A stretch of DNA of 64,000 nt from contig NZ_BORW01000001.1 in assembly GCF_018333375.1 (NCBI RefSeq), positions 310,001 to 374,000 on the forward strand. Direction: 5' to 3'. This DNA is from Paenibacillus cookii (lineage in GTDB: Bacteria > Bacillota > Bacilli > Paenibacillales > Paenibacillaceae). Each line of letters begins with the position of its first letter. The first letter of the stretch is position 1. Both the position numbers and the translations under genes were made by a program. Of this stretch, positions 56,607 through 64,000 are shown in pieces. The notes under the pieces were generated by a model. It had not been told where the DNA came from, made no database searches, and saw nothing but the letters and a program-made list of their open reading frames with translations.

Positions 56607-57539
56607 TTATCCCTCCTTCCCGCCGGTCAATTTAATGCGAGGATCAACCAGCACATAAACGATATCCGTAATGAAACGCGCCAGCATGAGCAGCACGCCG
56701 TAGAAAATGGTCACGCCCATGATCATCGTGTAATCCCGGTTCGTGATGCACTCGACGAACACTTTGCCGATGCCGCCGATGCCGAAGATTTGTTCGATGA
56801 CGACCGAACCCGTAATGATGTTGGCGGTCATCGGACCGATGTAGGTCACCACCGGCAAAATGCCGTTGCGGATGACGTGTCTGAACATGATCGCCATCCA
56901 GTTCAGGCCTTTCGCCTTGGCTGTCTTGATGTAGTCGGCATGCAGCACTTCAAGCATGCTGGAACGCGTCAAACGCGCGATAAAGGCAATCGGTTGCGCA
57001 GACAAAGCGGCGACGGGCAGCACATAATCGAGCGGGCCGTCGAAGCCCATGACATGGAACCATCCGAGCTTTTCGCCGAATATAAACTGGATGAGGGACG
57101 CAAGCACGAAGCTTGGTACCGCGATTCCCAAAACGGCAAGGATCATGGCCACGTTGTCAATCAGCTTTCGGTGGTACAGGGCCGCGAGCATCCCGAGCAA
57201 GATCCCGATGATGACCGATATGACGATCGCGATCAGGCCAAGCTTCAGGGAAGCCGAGAAGGTCTGCAAAATGATATCCGTTACCTCTTGGTTTTGGTGT
57301 TTCATCGATATGCCGAAATCCCCCGTGGCAATATCGCCCAAATATTTAAAATATTGCACATATACCGGTTTATCGAGACCGTACTGCTCCATGAGACGGG
57401 CTTGGATCTCAGGCGGAACCTTTTTCTCGGACATAAAAGGATCCCCAGGTATGGCTTTCATCAGAAAAAAGGTGGCTGATATCAAAATGAACAACGACAC
57501 CAGCATGTAAAAGAACTTGTTGGCTACATAACGAACCAT
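56607..57539 (-). CDS. oppB: Oligopeptide ABC transporter permease OppB
   Basis: Membrane channel half. The start at 57539 (MVRYVANKFFYMLVSLF) gives 310 residues; an extension upstream adds 15 residues and crosses the GGGGAGGG ribosome-binding site, which lies about 12 nt before the ATG. Six transmembrane helices, and the EAA loop with RSSMLEVLHADYIKTAKAKGL. First permease after the oppA terminator. Confidence 0.94.
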   Translation of the reverse strand: MVRYVANKFFYMLVSLFILISATFFLMKAIPGDPFMSEKKVPPEIQARLMEQYGLDKPVYVQYFKYLGDIATGDFGISMKHQNQEVTDIILQTFSASLKLGLIAIVISVIIGILLGMLAALYHRKLIDNVAMILAVLGIAVPSFVLASLIQFIFGEKLGWFHVMGFDGPLDYVLPVAALSAQPIAFIARLTRSSMLEVLHADYIKTAKAKGLNWMAIMFRHVIRNGILPVVTYIGPMTANIITGSVVIEQIFGIGGIGKVFVECITNRDYTMIMGVTIFYGVLLMLARFITDIVYVLVDPRIKLTGGKEG

Positions 57540-57680
57540 GCCCGATTTAACCCTCCCCGCATTTTTTTCTACATTTTTCGACAATTATCGATATAATTCG
57601 ATTTTAAAGAATCCGAGGCGCTTTTGTCCAATCTATTTATTACTAATTGAAGAAATATCTACCTCAAGCATATCCCATGC

Positions 57681-57723
57681 AAAAAAAACGGGATATATAT
57701 GGATGATCCACATATATATCCCG
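57681..57723 (-). terminator. Intra-operon terminator between oppA and oppB
   Basis: CGGGATATATATG (57689-57701) pairs with CATATATATCCCG (57711-57723) and the minus-strand RNA then has eight T. Partial termination here would keep OppA in excess over the membrane parts, as is common for binding-protein operons. Confidence 0.85.
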
Positions 57724-57750
57724 AATTACCTTCCCATTTTACACTAACAT

Positions 57751-59406
57751 TTACTCGAAATAAGCGCGCGTAAAGTCTACGCCACCCGCGTAATCGATAA
57801 TTACACCTTTAAGGTTCGGTTTGATCAGTGCTACGTTGGTGTAATAGTAAATCGGTAACAGCACTTGTTGATCCTGAATCAAAAGTTTTTCAGCTTTGAC
57901 GAAATCATCCATGCGTTTTGCGTTGTCGGAGGAAGCCAAAGCATCGCTGACAAGCGCGTCGTATTCTTTGTTTTTGAAGCCGATGTCGTTGTTGCCGCTC
58001 TTCGAAGTCCACAGGTCAAAGAACGTCATCGGATCGTTGTAGTCCGGGCTCCAGCCGGCGCGTGCAATTTGGTAGTTCAGGCTTCTGCGGTTTTTGAGGA
58101 ACACGCCCCATTCCTGGTTTTCCGTCTGAACGGTCACGCCGAGGTTTTTCTTCCACATGTCCGCCACGGCCAGAGCGATTTTTTTATGCTTTTCGCTGGA
58201 GTTGTAGATCAAGGTCACTGGCGGAAGCGTCGTGTAGCCTTCTTCCTTCATGCCTTCCTGCAGCAGTTTTTTCGCTTCGTCCATGTTTTCGGTGAAATAG
58301 TCGTCTTTATGCTCCGTGCGGAATTCTTCCTTTTCGCCCGCAATGCCCGGAGGAACGAATCCGAAAGCCGGCTTTTCTTCGCTTTGCGTCACTTTGTCGA
58401 CGATTTCTTGACGGCTGATCGCCATGGCAAAAGCTTTGCGGATTTTCGCGTTGTCGAACGGCTTCGCGGTTACGTTGAACTGATAGTAGTACACGCTGCC
58501 GATCGGTTTCAGGTTCAGCTCGTTTTGCAGTTGTTTTTTCACGGCAGGCATTTGGTCGGTAGGAATCTCGCCGTTCGGCATGCCCGCGTAATCCAACTGG
58601 CCGCTTCTGTAGCTGGAAAGCTCGGTCGCGCCGCTGTTGGAAAGGGACATCGTGATTTTGTTCAGCTTAATGTCCTTGTTGTCCCAGTAGTTCGCGTTTT
58701 TCGATACTTCGATTTTTTGCCCGGTTGTCCAAGTCGTGAGCGTGAAAGGACCGTTCGAGATCATCGTTTTTGGATCCGCGGCCCATTTCGGGTTATCCTT
58801 CACGGATTGGTGAACCGGATAGAACGTGTAAAACGAAGTCAGGCCCAGGAAATAAGGCGTAGGGTTTTTCAGCGTGACTTCCAGCGTATGGTCGTCGGTC
58901 GCTTTGACGCCTACCTGGCTGAAATCGGTCATTTTTTTGTTGTTGTACTCTTCGGCACCTTTAATGTAATACAGCTGATATGCGTAAGGCGGAGCTGGAG
59001 TCGTGTTCGGATCGAGCACGCGCTGCCAAGCAAAGACGAAGTCCTTCGCCGTTACCGGGTCGCCATTGCTCCATTTCGCATCTTTGCGGAGGTGGAAAAC
59101 ATACTTCAGTCCATCGGAAGAAATATCCCATTTTTCGGCTACGCCAGGGACTGGTTTGCTGTTTTCATCCAAGCGGACCAGGCCTTCGTACATCATGTTG
59201 AGCACGGTATGAGCCTGGGAATCTTGCGCTTGCGCCGGATCGAACGTCGGCGGTTCTGCGCTGAGGTTCATGTGGAGTATTTGATCTTTGGCAGCGGAGG
59301 CGTTTTCCTTGGAGCCGCCGCCGGCATTCTTCGAGCCGCAGCCCGCAAGAACGGTTCCCACAACAAGGAGCATCGTTAGTAGGGTTAATAGTGTTTTCCT
59401 TCTCAT
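57751..59406 (-). CDS. oppA: Oligopeptide-binding lipoprotein OppA
   Basis: Captures peptides outside the membrane and hands them to OppBC. 551 residues; a lipoprotein signal with lipobox LAGC (Cys22), cut by the LspA encoded in this window, then a Gly/Ser-rich spacer and a family 5 solute-binding fold (AEPPTFDPAQAQDSQAHTVLNMMYEGL near 55-80). In sporulating Bacilli Opp also imports signal peptides that feed the phosphorelay; this can only be inferred here. RBS GGGGGG. Confidence 0.95.
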   Translation of the reverse strand: MRRKTLLTLLTMLLVVGTVLAGCGSKNAGGGSKENASAAKDQILHMNLSAEPPTFDPAQAQDSQAHTVLNMMYEGLVRLDENSKPVPGVAEKWDISSDGLKYVFHLRKDAKWSNGDPVTAKDFVFAWQRVLDPNTTPAPPYAYQLYYIKGAEEYNNKKMTDFSQVGVKATDDHTLEVTLKNPTPYFLGLTSFYTFYPVHQSVKDNPKWAADPKTMISNGPFTLTTWTTGQKIEVSKNANYWDNKDIKLNKITMSLSNSGATELSSYRSGQLDYAGMPNGEIPTDQMPAVKKQLQNELNLKPIGSVYYYQFNVTAKPFDNAKIRKAFAMAISRQEIVDKVTQSEEKPAFGFVPPGIAGEKEEFRTEHKDDYFTENMDEAKKLLQEGMKEEGYTTLPPVTLIYNSSEKHKKIALAVADMWKKNLGVTVQTENQEWGVFLKNRRSLNYQIARAGWSPDYNDPMTFFDLWTSKSGNNDIGFKNKEYDALVSDALASSDNAKRMDDFVKAEKLLIQDQQVLLPIYYYTNVALIKPNLKGVIIDYAGGVDFTRAYFE

Positions 59407-59549
59407 GATGTAGTCCCCCTAAGGTTATTAAGTGTATGGTAAATGATTATACAACCAGTGGTCAAAAAAATCTATACCCAACACCAAAGTTAACACCTTG
59501 AATATCTAAGCATGATGCCGTTGTGGTCATTTTTATTTCTGCATATTTT

Positions 59550-59939
59550 CTAAGACATTGTTATGAATATGTATTTAACGATCCCAATAATTGTAAATAA
59601 AAGATAACTGAAGCTCATGATGACAAAAGACATCCGCCAGATCAGCTTTGCCATTTTTTGGACGTCGACCCGGCCTTTGAGGCGGTTCTGCGCGCTGCCC
59701 ACAAGGCCGACGCCAATCAGCAAAAGCAGCAAAATGAGATAAAAACCGAAGCTGGAATTAAAAGTCAAATTAAAGAGCGCCGAAACCGAGATGATCAGGA
59801 ACAGGGTCGTGACATCCATGGCCACTTTCAGGGAAGCTTTTTTGTTATGTTTCCACCGGTAGTGGGTAAAGTATACGAGCAAAAAAGGAAAAAACGGGAG
59901 AATGCTCAAAAAGATAAACGAATTTTTCAGGAAATCCAA
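59550..59939 (-). CDS. DUF3397 family membrane protein
   Basis: About 129 residues with four hydrophobic helices and short basic loops (THYRWKHNKKASLK, QNRLKGRVDVQKMAKLIWRM). The pattern fits DUF3397, an uncharacterised Bacillales family. The start is uncertain: TTG at 59939 has GGAG with an 8-nt spacer, while a GTG at 59948 overlaps the panE stop but abuts the RBS. Probably co-transcribed with panE. Confidence 0.78.
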   Translation of the reverse strand: MDFLKNSFIFLSILPFFPFLLVYFTHYRWKHNKKASLKVAMDVTTLFLIISVSALFNLTFNSSFGFYLILLLLLIGVGLVGSAQNRLKGRVDVQKMAKLIWRMSFVIMSFSYLLFTIIGIVKYIFITMS

Positions 59940-59944
59940 ATGAA

Positions 59945-60922
59945 TCACTCCTCTCGAATCGACAGCCCTTTCACCAAACCGACCATAAGCTCATGAAGCG
60001 GAGCCCGCACGCCGGCCTGGTTCGCCAAACCGATCACCGCCCCGTTGATCCAGTCGATTTCGGTTTCCGCCCCGTTTCTGACATCCTTCAGCATCGACGA
60101 GATATTGCCGGCCGTGGCCCTGCAAACCTCCAGAATCTGGTCCCAAATGTCTTCTTCCCAAGCGATTCCGGATGCATCGTAAACGGCGAGCGCCTCTTGA
60201 AGCAGCATGCTCATCGTCCGCAATCGTTCGGATGAAGCGAGCAGTTCCCCGTTCGGAACATTCCACAGCGCGGTAAGCGGATTGATGACCGAATTGACCA
60301 ACAGTTTACGGTAAATTCTTCTATCGATGTCATTCGCTAAAACTGCCGAAAATCCTGCTTTTTGCAGCATTTGGACCAATTCTTCGGGACGTTCCTCCAT
60401 ATGGCGCGCGTGCTCCCGTCCGGCCGGTCCGAGCCATGTCGTTCCCGCTCCTGCATGCACCACTTCGCAGGCGTCCGCCCGCTTGGCGCCCTCCGTCGTC
60501 ACCGCCGCATACAGCGGCCAGCCGGGAAGCAGCTTTTCCAGCTTTTCCATATGCCCGTATCCGTTTTGGAAACAAACCACGCCCGGCGGATGATCCGTCG
60601 CCCGTTTTCCCGATGCCAGCCTGCCGGCCGACATCCGGCTCGCTTCTTCGGTGTCTTTTTGTTTGGTCATAAGCAAAATCCAGCGTCCCGGCCTTGCGGT
60701 CCACGCCTCGGCAAACCCTTCCAACGGGCCCGCGAAAAAAGAGCCGGCTTTCGCTTGACTCTCGGTCCCTCCGTCCGCATCCCGAATCGTGATGCCCCGG
60801 GAAGCAAGCTTGGCCGCTTGCTCCGGCGTCCGGCACCATAACCGCACGTCGGCGCCTGCCGCCGCAAGTTTTCCGCCGTATAAAAGGCCGAGGGAGCCGC
60901 CCCCGATCAAATCGATCATCAT
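59945..60922 (-). CDS. panE: 2-dehydropantoate 2-reductase
   Basis: NADPH-dependent reduction of ketopantoate to pantoate in coenzyme A synthesis. 325 residues; nucleotide-binding IGGGSLGLLYGGKLAAAG at 6-23, the KRADACEVVHAG region, and the C-terminal helical domain with the active-site lysine in YRKLLVNSVINPLTAL. It corresponds to ylbQ, next to bshC in B. subtilis; the opp operon separates them here. Confidence 0.92.
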   Translation of the reverse strand: MMIDLIGGGSLGLLYGGKLAAAGADVRLWCRTPEQAAKLASRGITIRDADGGTESQAKAGSFFAGPLEGFAEAWTARPGRWILLMTKQKDTEEASRMSAGRLASGKRATDHPPGVVCFQNGYGHMEKLEKLLPGWPLYAAVTTEGAKRADACEVVHAGAGTTWLGPAGREHARHMEERPEELVQMLQKAGFSAVLANDIDRRIYRKLLVNSVINPLTALWNVPNGELLASSERLRTMSMLLQEALAVYDASGIAWEEDIWDQILEVCRATAGNISSMLKDVRNGAETEIDWINGAVIGLANQAGVRAPLHELMVGLVKGLSIREE

Positions 60923-61017
60923 CGTTTACCCCACCTGCTTGTCCTGTTTGTGTGTGTGCAGGGAACATGCCGTTCCTGCTACCGTCATTATATCCCATGG
61001 CCGCTCCCCGAAACGAG

Positions 61018-61049
61018 AAAAAAGTCTGATGCTTCTTCAGCACAGACTT
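61018..61049 (-). terminator. Terminator of the GerR/RsfA-type gene
   Basis: AAGTCTG (61022-61028) pairs with CAGACTT (61043-61049) with a further GC/GC step; the minus-strand T run follows. Confidence 0.75.
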
Positions 61050-61148
61050 CTTCGGTCTCCCCTTGCCGCGAAAATACCCGTTCGGCGCTGTTTTGACCCC
61101 AGCGGTTCCGGACGGGTGCTTCGGGTGACGGCTTGATGATGTTAACGC

Positions 61149-61796
61149 CTATTCAATCCGTTCAAGATTGCCGTTTGCGTCCATTTTAAAGCGGGTTTTC
61201 AGCTCTTCCTCTTCCTCGGTCAAGAAAGCAAGCCGACGCGCCCGGTCCATGATTTGGATCAGCGCCTTGTAATCGTCATTGACAACCCGGTAGTCCGTCT
61301 GGACCTCGTTCACTTCCTTGCTCAGCTGCTCGTTGATTCTTCTCAAATGGGCGATTTCTTCTTCTTTTTCGCGAAGCTCCTTCTCGAGCATTTTCAGCTG
61401 GCGGCCGTTCTCCTGCAAATTCCCCTTCCATTGGCGCAAAAAGCGGATGACGGCATCAATCGACAGCGACTCCTCGCTTGCGCCTTCCACTTTGTAATAA
61501 CCGGCTTCGGCTTCGAGTCCCAGGCCCGCAACCTGAAGCCCGGTATTGGCGGGTTGTTTTTTGTAATAGCTTCGTTTTTGCCGCTGCGATTTCGCCAGGC
61601 TGATGGCTTCCTCGTACTTTTTGCGGACGCAGCTGTTCCAGCGGAATCCGCAAGCGGCGGGAGTTCTGCCGATTTTTTCGCCGACCTCTTCAAATGCGGC
61701 CAGCTGCGTGCTCCCCTCGCGGATATGCCTTAAGGTCACCTCCGCCAAAATAAGATCGTCTTCGGCACTCCACGCATCTTGTCTTACTGCTGTCAT
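61149..61796 (-). CDS. GerR/RsfA family sporulation transcription regulator
   Basis: 215 residues starting at MTAVRQDAWSAEDDLILAEV behind GGAGGG. The N-terminal Myb/SANT-like domain (about 5-65, with FEEVGEKIGRTPAACGFRWNSCVRKKYEEA) is the family mark; a long coiled coil (about 125-185) follows. B. subtilis has two such proteins, RsfA (forespore) and GerR/YlbO (mother cell). The neighbourhood ylbO-panE-bshC favours GerR. Transcribed on the minus strand with its own terminator. Confidence 0.85.
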   Translation of the reverse strand: MTAVRQDAWSAEDDLILAEVTLRHIREGSTQLAAFEEVGEKIGRTPAACGFRWNSCVRKKYEEAISLAKSQRQKRSYYKKQPANTGLQVAGLGLEAEAGYYKVEGASEESLSIDAVIRFLRQWKGNLQENGRQLKMLEKELREKEEEIAHLRRINEQLSKEVNEVQTDYRVVNDDYKALIQIMDRARRLAFLTEEEEELKTRFKMDANGNLERIE

Positions 61797-62154
61797 GCAA
61801 CAAAACCCTCCTAACAACATCCTAAAATAACCGTCCTCAAACCCCTTGGTTTCCGTATGGTTTGATGAGGTATTACAGCTGCTTATTTCCATTTCTATGC
61901 TTCTCATAGAGTTCATAGAATCTATTTGATACTAAATTGTATTGCCAAATTTTAAGGGGCTCATACTCCTTCTGCCGGAAATTCGACTCTGCTTGCCGCT
62001 CCTTGAATACTTTCCATATCAATGATCACAATAAGGATGACGGAAGGAAAAAAGTTCACAATTGTTCATGACTTTTCGTTTACACCCTTTTGGGATAACG
62101 TTATAATGATGTGTAGTAAAGCTACGACCGTACATAAGAGAGGGGGATACCTGC
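61797..62154. other. Divergent intergenic region between the GerR/RsfA-type gene and the DUF2626 gene
   Basis: 358 bp holding a plus-strand promoter (62079-62107). On the minus side the DNA upstream of 61796 is AT-rich, but I found no confident promoter; the gene is probably controlled by a sporulation sigma factor. No small frame with a good RBS was seen. Confidence 0.5.
62079..62107 (+). promoter_or_regulatory. SigA promoter of the DUF2626 gene
   Basis: TTTACA (62079-62084) and a perfect TATAAT (62102-62107) with a 17-bp spacer. The start codon is 48 nt downstream of the -10. Confidence 0.75.
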
Positions 62155-62391
62155 ATGGCACGCATGTTTCGAGTACTTGGCTTCTTTACGCTCGCGATCG
62201 GTTTGATGGCATATGCCGGAGACATGGTGGAGATGGCGCTGCTCTTTTTCGTGCAAACTGCCTTTTTCATGATTTTGGGTTATCTGAAATTTACGGAAAA
62301 AACCTATATTTACCTCTTCTGGGCCTACATGATCGTGACATTCACCGGTTTCAGCTACTGGACAGTCTTCAAAATGGGTCTGCCGCTGTAA
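62155..62391 (+). CDS. DUF2626 family membrane protein
   Basis: 78 residues with three short hydrophobic helices (about 5-22, 26-43, 51-70) and the pattern MARMFRVLGFFTLAIGLMAYAGDMVEMALLFF characteristic of DUF2626, a Bacillales family of unknown function. GAGAGGGGGATACCTGC precedes the ATG. Monocistronic, with promoter and terminator both visible. Confidence 0.82.
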   Translation: MARMFRVLGFFTLAIGLMAYAGDMVEMALLFFVQTAFFMILGYLKFTEKTYIYLFWAYMIVTFTGFSYWTVFKMGLPL

Positions 62392-62431
62392 TTCGGTTCC
62401 CGATCAATCGGTATGAAGAATGACCAAAAAG

Positions 62432-62466
62432 AGACGATCCGACACCGTTGCCGGACCGTCTTTTTT
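62432..62466 (+). terminator. Terminator of the DUF2626 gene
   Basis: AGACGATCCG and CGGACCGTC form the stem with one mismatch; TTTTTT follows on the plus strand. Confidence 0.8.
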
Positions 62467-62630
62467 CTTTGCTTCCCGTCCTTTTGCACTCGGGCCGCCA
62501 AGGCGCAACTTTCATTTTTGATCCGGTCGAAGCCTCGATCGGGATTATGAAATGGACTGCCCATGCATATAGTTGACAATGGGACTGGCAATCACGTTGT
62601 TTTAGGTCTTGCCTGGAGGGGGGAAAATCT

Positions 62631-63731
62631 GTGAAGGGCATCTTGAGGCAAAAACGGCTGTTGGTTCTGATCGTGCCGATTTTGCTCCTCTCCCTGCTGC
62701 ATCCGCAGCGGACGCTACTAGCTGACCCCGGAATTCCGGAGGATGCGGAGCAGCAGCAATTGCTGCAAAAAGGGCTTTCGATCGTGGAAATCGACCATGA
62801 AATCGAGCGGATCGCAAGCCGGCAGGGAAAAACGCAAAAAGAAATCGACGAGCTTCAAATCCAGCTCGAAGAGAAAGAAAAACAAATCGAAAGCCGTCAA
62901 GAACGGGCGGGCGCCGTCGTCAGGGCTTATTATATGGGCGAAAGGGACAATCTGCTCGCCATGTTTTTGTCGGCCCAAAGCATCGGCGAACTTCTCGAAA
63001 TATACGACTTTTACGACATGATCATGGATCAGGACAAAACGGTGCTGGATGCTTATCGGTCCCAGTACGCCGGCATTCAGGAAACGAAGCGGCGGCTTGA
63101 GGATTCCTATCGCCAGCTGGAACAAATCAAAAACAATCTCATACGCCAGAAAGAACGCGTGCTTGCGCTCCAAAAGGAGCTAGACGGCGATCTGGCCGAC
63201 AGCAGCGATCCGGAAGCGATGAAAAAAATGATTTCGGAGTTTACGGCCTATTGGGAAAACATCGGGATTTACGAGGTGAAGCGTTACTTCTCGGCGCTTG
63301 CGTCGGCCATGAACGATTTGCCCGAATTTATCCAGAGCAAAAAAGGCGCCATTCGGACGAACGGCACCACGTATACGATCGAAGTCCAGGAAAAAGACCT
63401 GAACGAATTTCTGGTCAGCAAAAACGAGCTTTTCAAAAATTTCGCTTTCCGTTTCCGGGACGGCAAAGTGGTGGCGGAAGGAAAAAGCGGCACGTTGACC
63501 CTGCAGGTCGAAGGGCATTACAGCATCGAAAACGAACCCGAAAACTCGATCCTGTTCCATGTCGACAAGCTCGTGTTCAACGGACTGGAGCTGCCCGACA
63601 CGACCTGCCGCCAGCTCGAAAGCGAATTCGACCTCGGCTTTTATCCGCAGCAAATCGTATCGTTCGTCAAAGCGACGGAAGTCAGCAGTACGGATCAGGT
63701 TCTGCATGTGACCTTAAAGCTGTCCATGTAG
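62631..63731 (+). CDS. Secreted coiled-coil protein with an unassigned C-terminal domain
   Basis: 366 residues from a GTG at 62631 behind GGAGGGGGG. An N-terminal signal peptide (KRLLVLIVPILLLSLL, cut near LLA) leads to a long coiled coil (about 45-195) with the RAYYMGERDNLLAMFLSAQSIGELL stretch seen in PcsB/CwlO-type peptidoglycan hydrolase activators. The remaining 170 residues (NIGIYEVKRYFSAL onwards) are not a NlpC/P60 or M23 domain. A TTGACA at 62573-62578 may be a -35, but the -10 is poor. It could be a hydrolase regulator without its own enzyme domain. Confidence 0.75.
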   Translation: MKGILRQKRLLVLIVPILLLSLLHPQRTLLADPGIPEDAEQQQLLQKGLSIVEIDHEIERIASRQGKTQKEIDELQIQLEEKEKQIESRQERAGAVVRAYYMGERDNLLAMFLSAQSIGELLEIYDFYDMIMDQDKTVLDAYRSQYAGIQETKRRLEDSYRQLEQIKNNLIRQKERVLALQKELDGDLADSSDPEAMKKMISEFTAYWENIGIYEVKRYFSALASAMNDLPEFIQSKKGAIRTNGTTYTIEVQEKDLNEFLVSKNELFKNFAFRFRDGKVVAEGKSGTLTLQVEGHYSIENEPENSILFHVDKLVFNGLELPDTTCRQLESEFDLGFYPQQIVSFVKATEVSSTDQVLHVTLKLSM

Positions 63732-63746
63732 ATTGCCTCGGAGACA

Positions 63747-64000
63747 TCATTCCGAAGCTTTTTCATTCGGGCGTCCGCCCATGGCCTCCCTGTACTGCAC
63801 GTCGGTGCTTTTGCCGGAAAGGAAAAGCTTCGCGGCAGCCGCAAAATCGTTCCATTTCGACTGCAGCGAACGGTCCAAAGCCCCGCCTTCGCTTGGCTGC
63901 AGCAGACGGTCGAGCGAAAGCGGCGGTGTGGCCGGCGGGAAACCGTCCTGCGCATACACTTTTTTACGGACCGGCAAATATCCCGTGGAATCCGTCCACA
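63747..64000 (-). CDS. C-terminal part of a probable extracellular solute-binding protein (runs off the window)
   Basis: The frame is open from the right edge to TAA at 63747 and encodes at least 83 residues: TDSTGYLPVRKKVYAQ ... QYREAMGGRPNEKASE. The TGYLPVRK motif close to the C-terminus is typical of family 1 sugar-type solute-binding lipoproteins, where it is part of the hinge-proximal helix; this is the only basis for the call. The start is outside the window. Convergent with the coiled-coil gene, 15 bp apart. Confidence 0.55.
   Translation of the reverse strand, partial: WTDSTGYLPVRKKVYAQDGFPPATPPLSLDRLLQPSEGGALDRSLQSKWNDFAAAAKLFLSGKSTDVQYREAMGGRPNEKASE

Overview
The window reads as a chromosomal segment of a Paenibacillaceae-like, endospore-forming Firmicute. 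The pointers are moderate G+C, strong GGAGG ribosome-binding sites, the spoIIGA-sigE-sigG cluster, a bacillithiol gene (bshC), a B. subtilis-like order of the division and wall (dcw) cluster, and a MurE carrying the meso-diaminopimelate signature. Nearly all genes lie on the minus strand, so the biological reading direction runs from the right edge to the left. I see no prophage, transposase, CRISPR array, tRNA or rRNA.

Read from the right edge leftwards, the window holds: the C-terminal end of a probable solute-binding protein; a secreted coiled-coil protein and a DUF2626 membrane protein (both plus strand); a GerR/RsfA-type sporulation regulator; panE and a DUF3397 membrane protein; a complete oligopeptide ABC importer (oppA, terminator, oppBCDF); bshC and ahcY; then the dcw cluster mraZ-rsmH-ftsL-pbpB-spoVD-murE-murF-mraY-murD-spoVE-murG-murA-divIB-ftsA-ftsZ. 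After a small plus-strand DUF3221 gene come spoIIGA-sigE-sigG, the ylmC-pgeF-ylmE-sepF-ylmG-ylmH-divIVA division block, and ileS. Next are a YlyA/YteA-type regulator (plus), lspA and an rluD-type pseudouridine synthase, dapL, a FusB-family gene, ytaF (plus), an HTH-DUF1232 gene, tatC-tatA, and the pyrimidine operon pyrR-pyrB-pyrC-carA-carB-pyrF-pyrE. At the left end are a YitT membrane protein (plus) and a 54-residue small protein.

The parts fit one theme: envelope growth, septation and entry into sporulation, with UMP synthesis alongside. MurE/MurF/MraY/MurD/MurG/MurA make lipid II. FtsZ, FtsA, SepF, DivIB, FtsL, PBP2B and DivIVA place and build the septum. SpoVD, SpoVE, SigE and SigG adapt the same machinery to spore formation. 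The order follows the B. subtilis ylbO-panE-bshC-mraZ ... divIVA-ileS-ylyA-lspA-rluD-pyr layout, with insertions (opp, ahcY, dapL, fusB-like, ytaF, tat) and losses (pyrP, pyrK, pyrD; murA where murB would be).

The least ordinary parts are regulatory. (1) ileS encodes a type 2 (eukaryote-like) isoleucyl-tRNA synthetase behind a clear T-box. Between the T-box terminator and the start codon lies about 1 kb holding seven 92-94 bp tandem repeats, bracketed by inverted copies of another repeat. (2) The FusB-family gene has its own promoter, a 16-codon leader peptide with a perfect ribosome-binding site, and competing hairpins that cover the FusB ribosome-binding site. (3) Several classical elements are legible: a PyrR attenuator, MraZ boxes, a spoIIG-type promoter with Spo0A-like boxes, a candidate SigH promoter for ftsA, and terminators inside the dcw cluster and after oppA. 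All calls come from reading the sequence; no database search was run.
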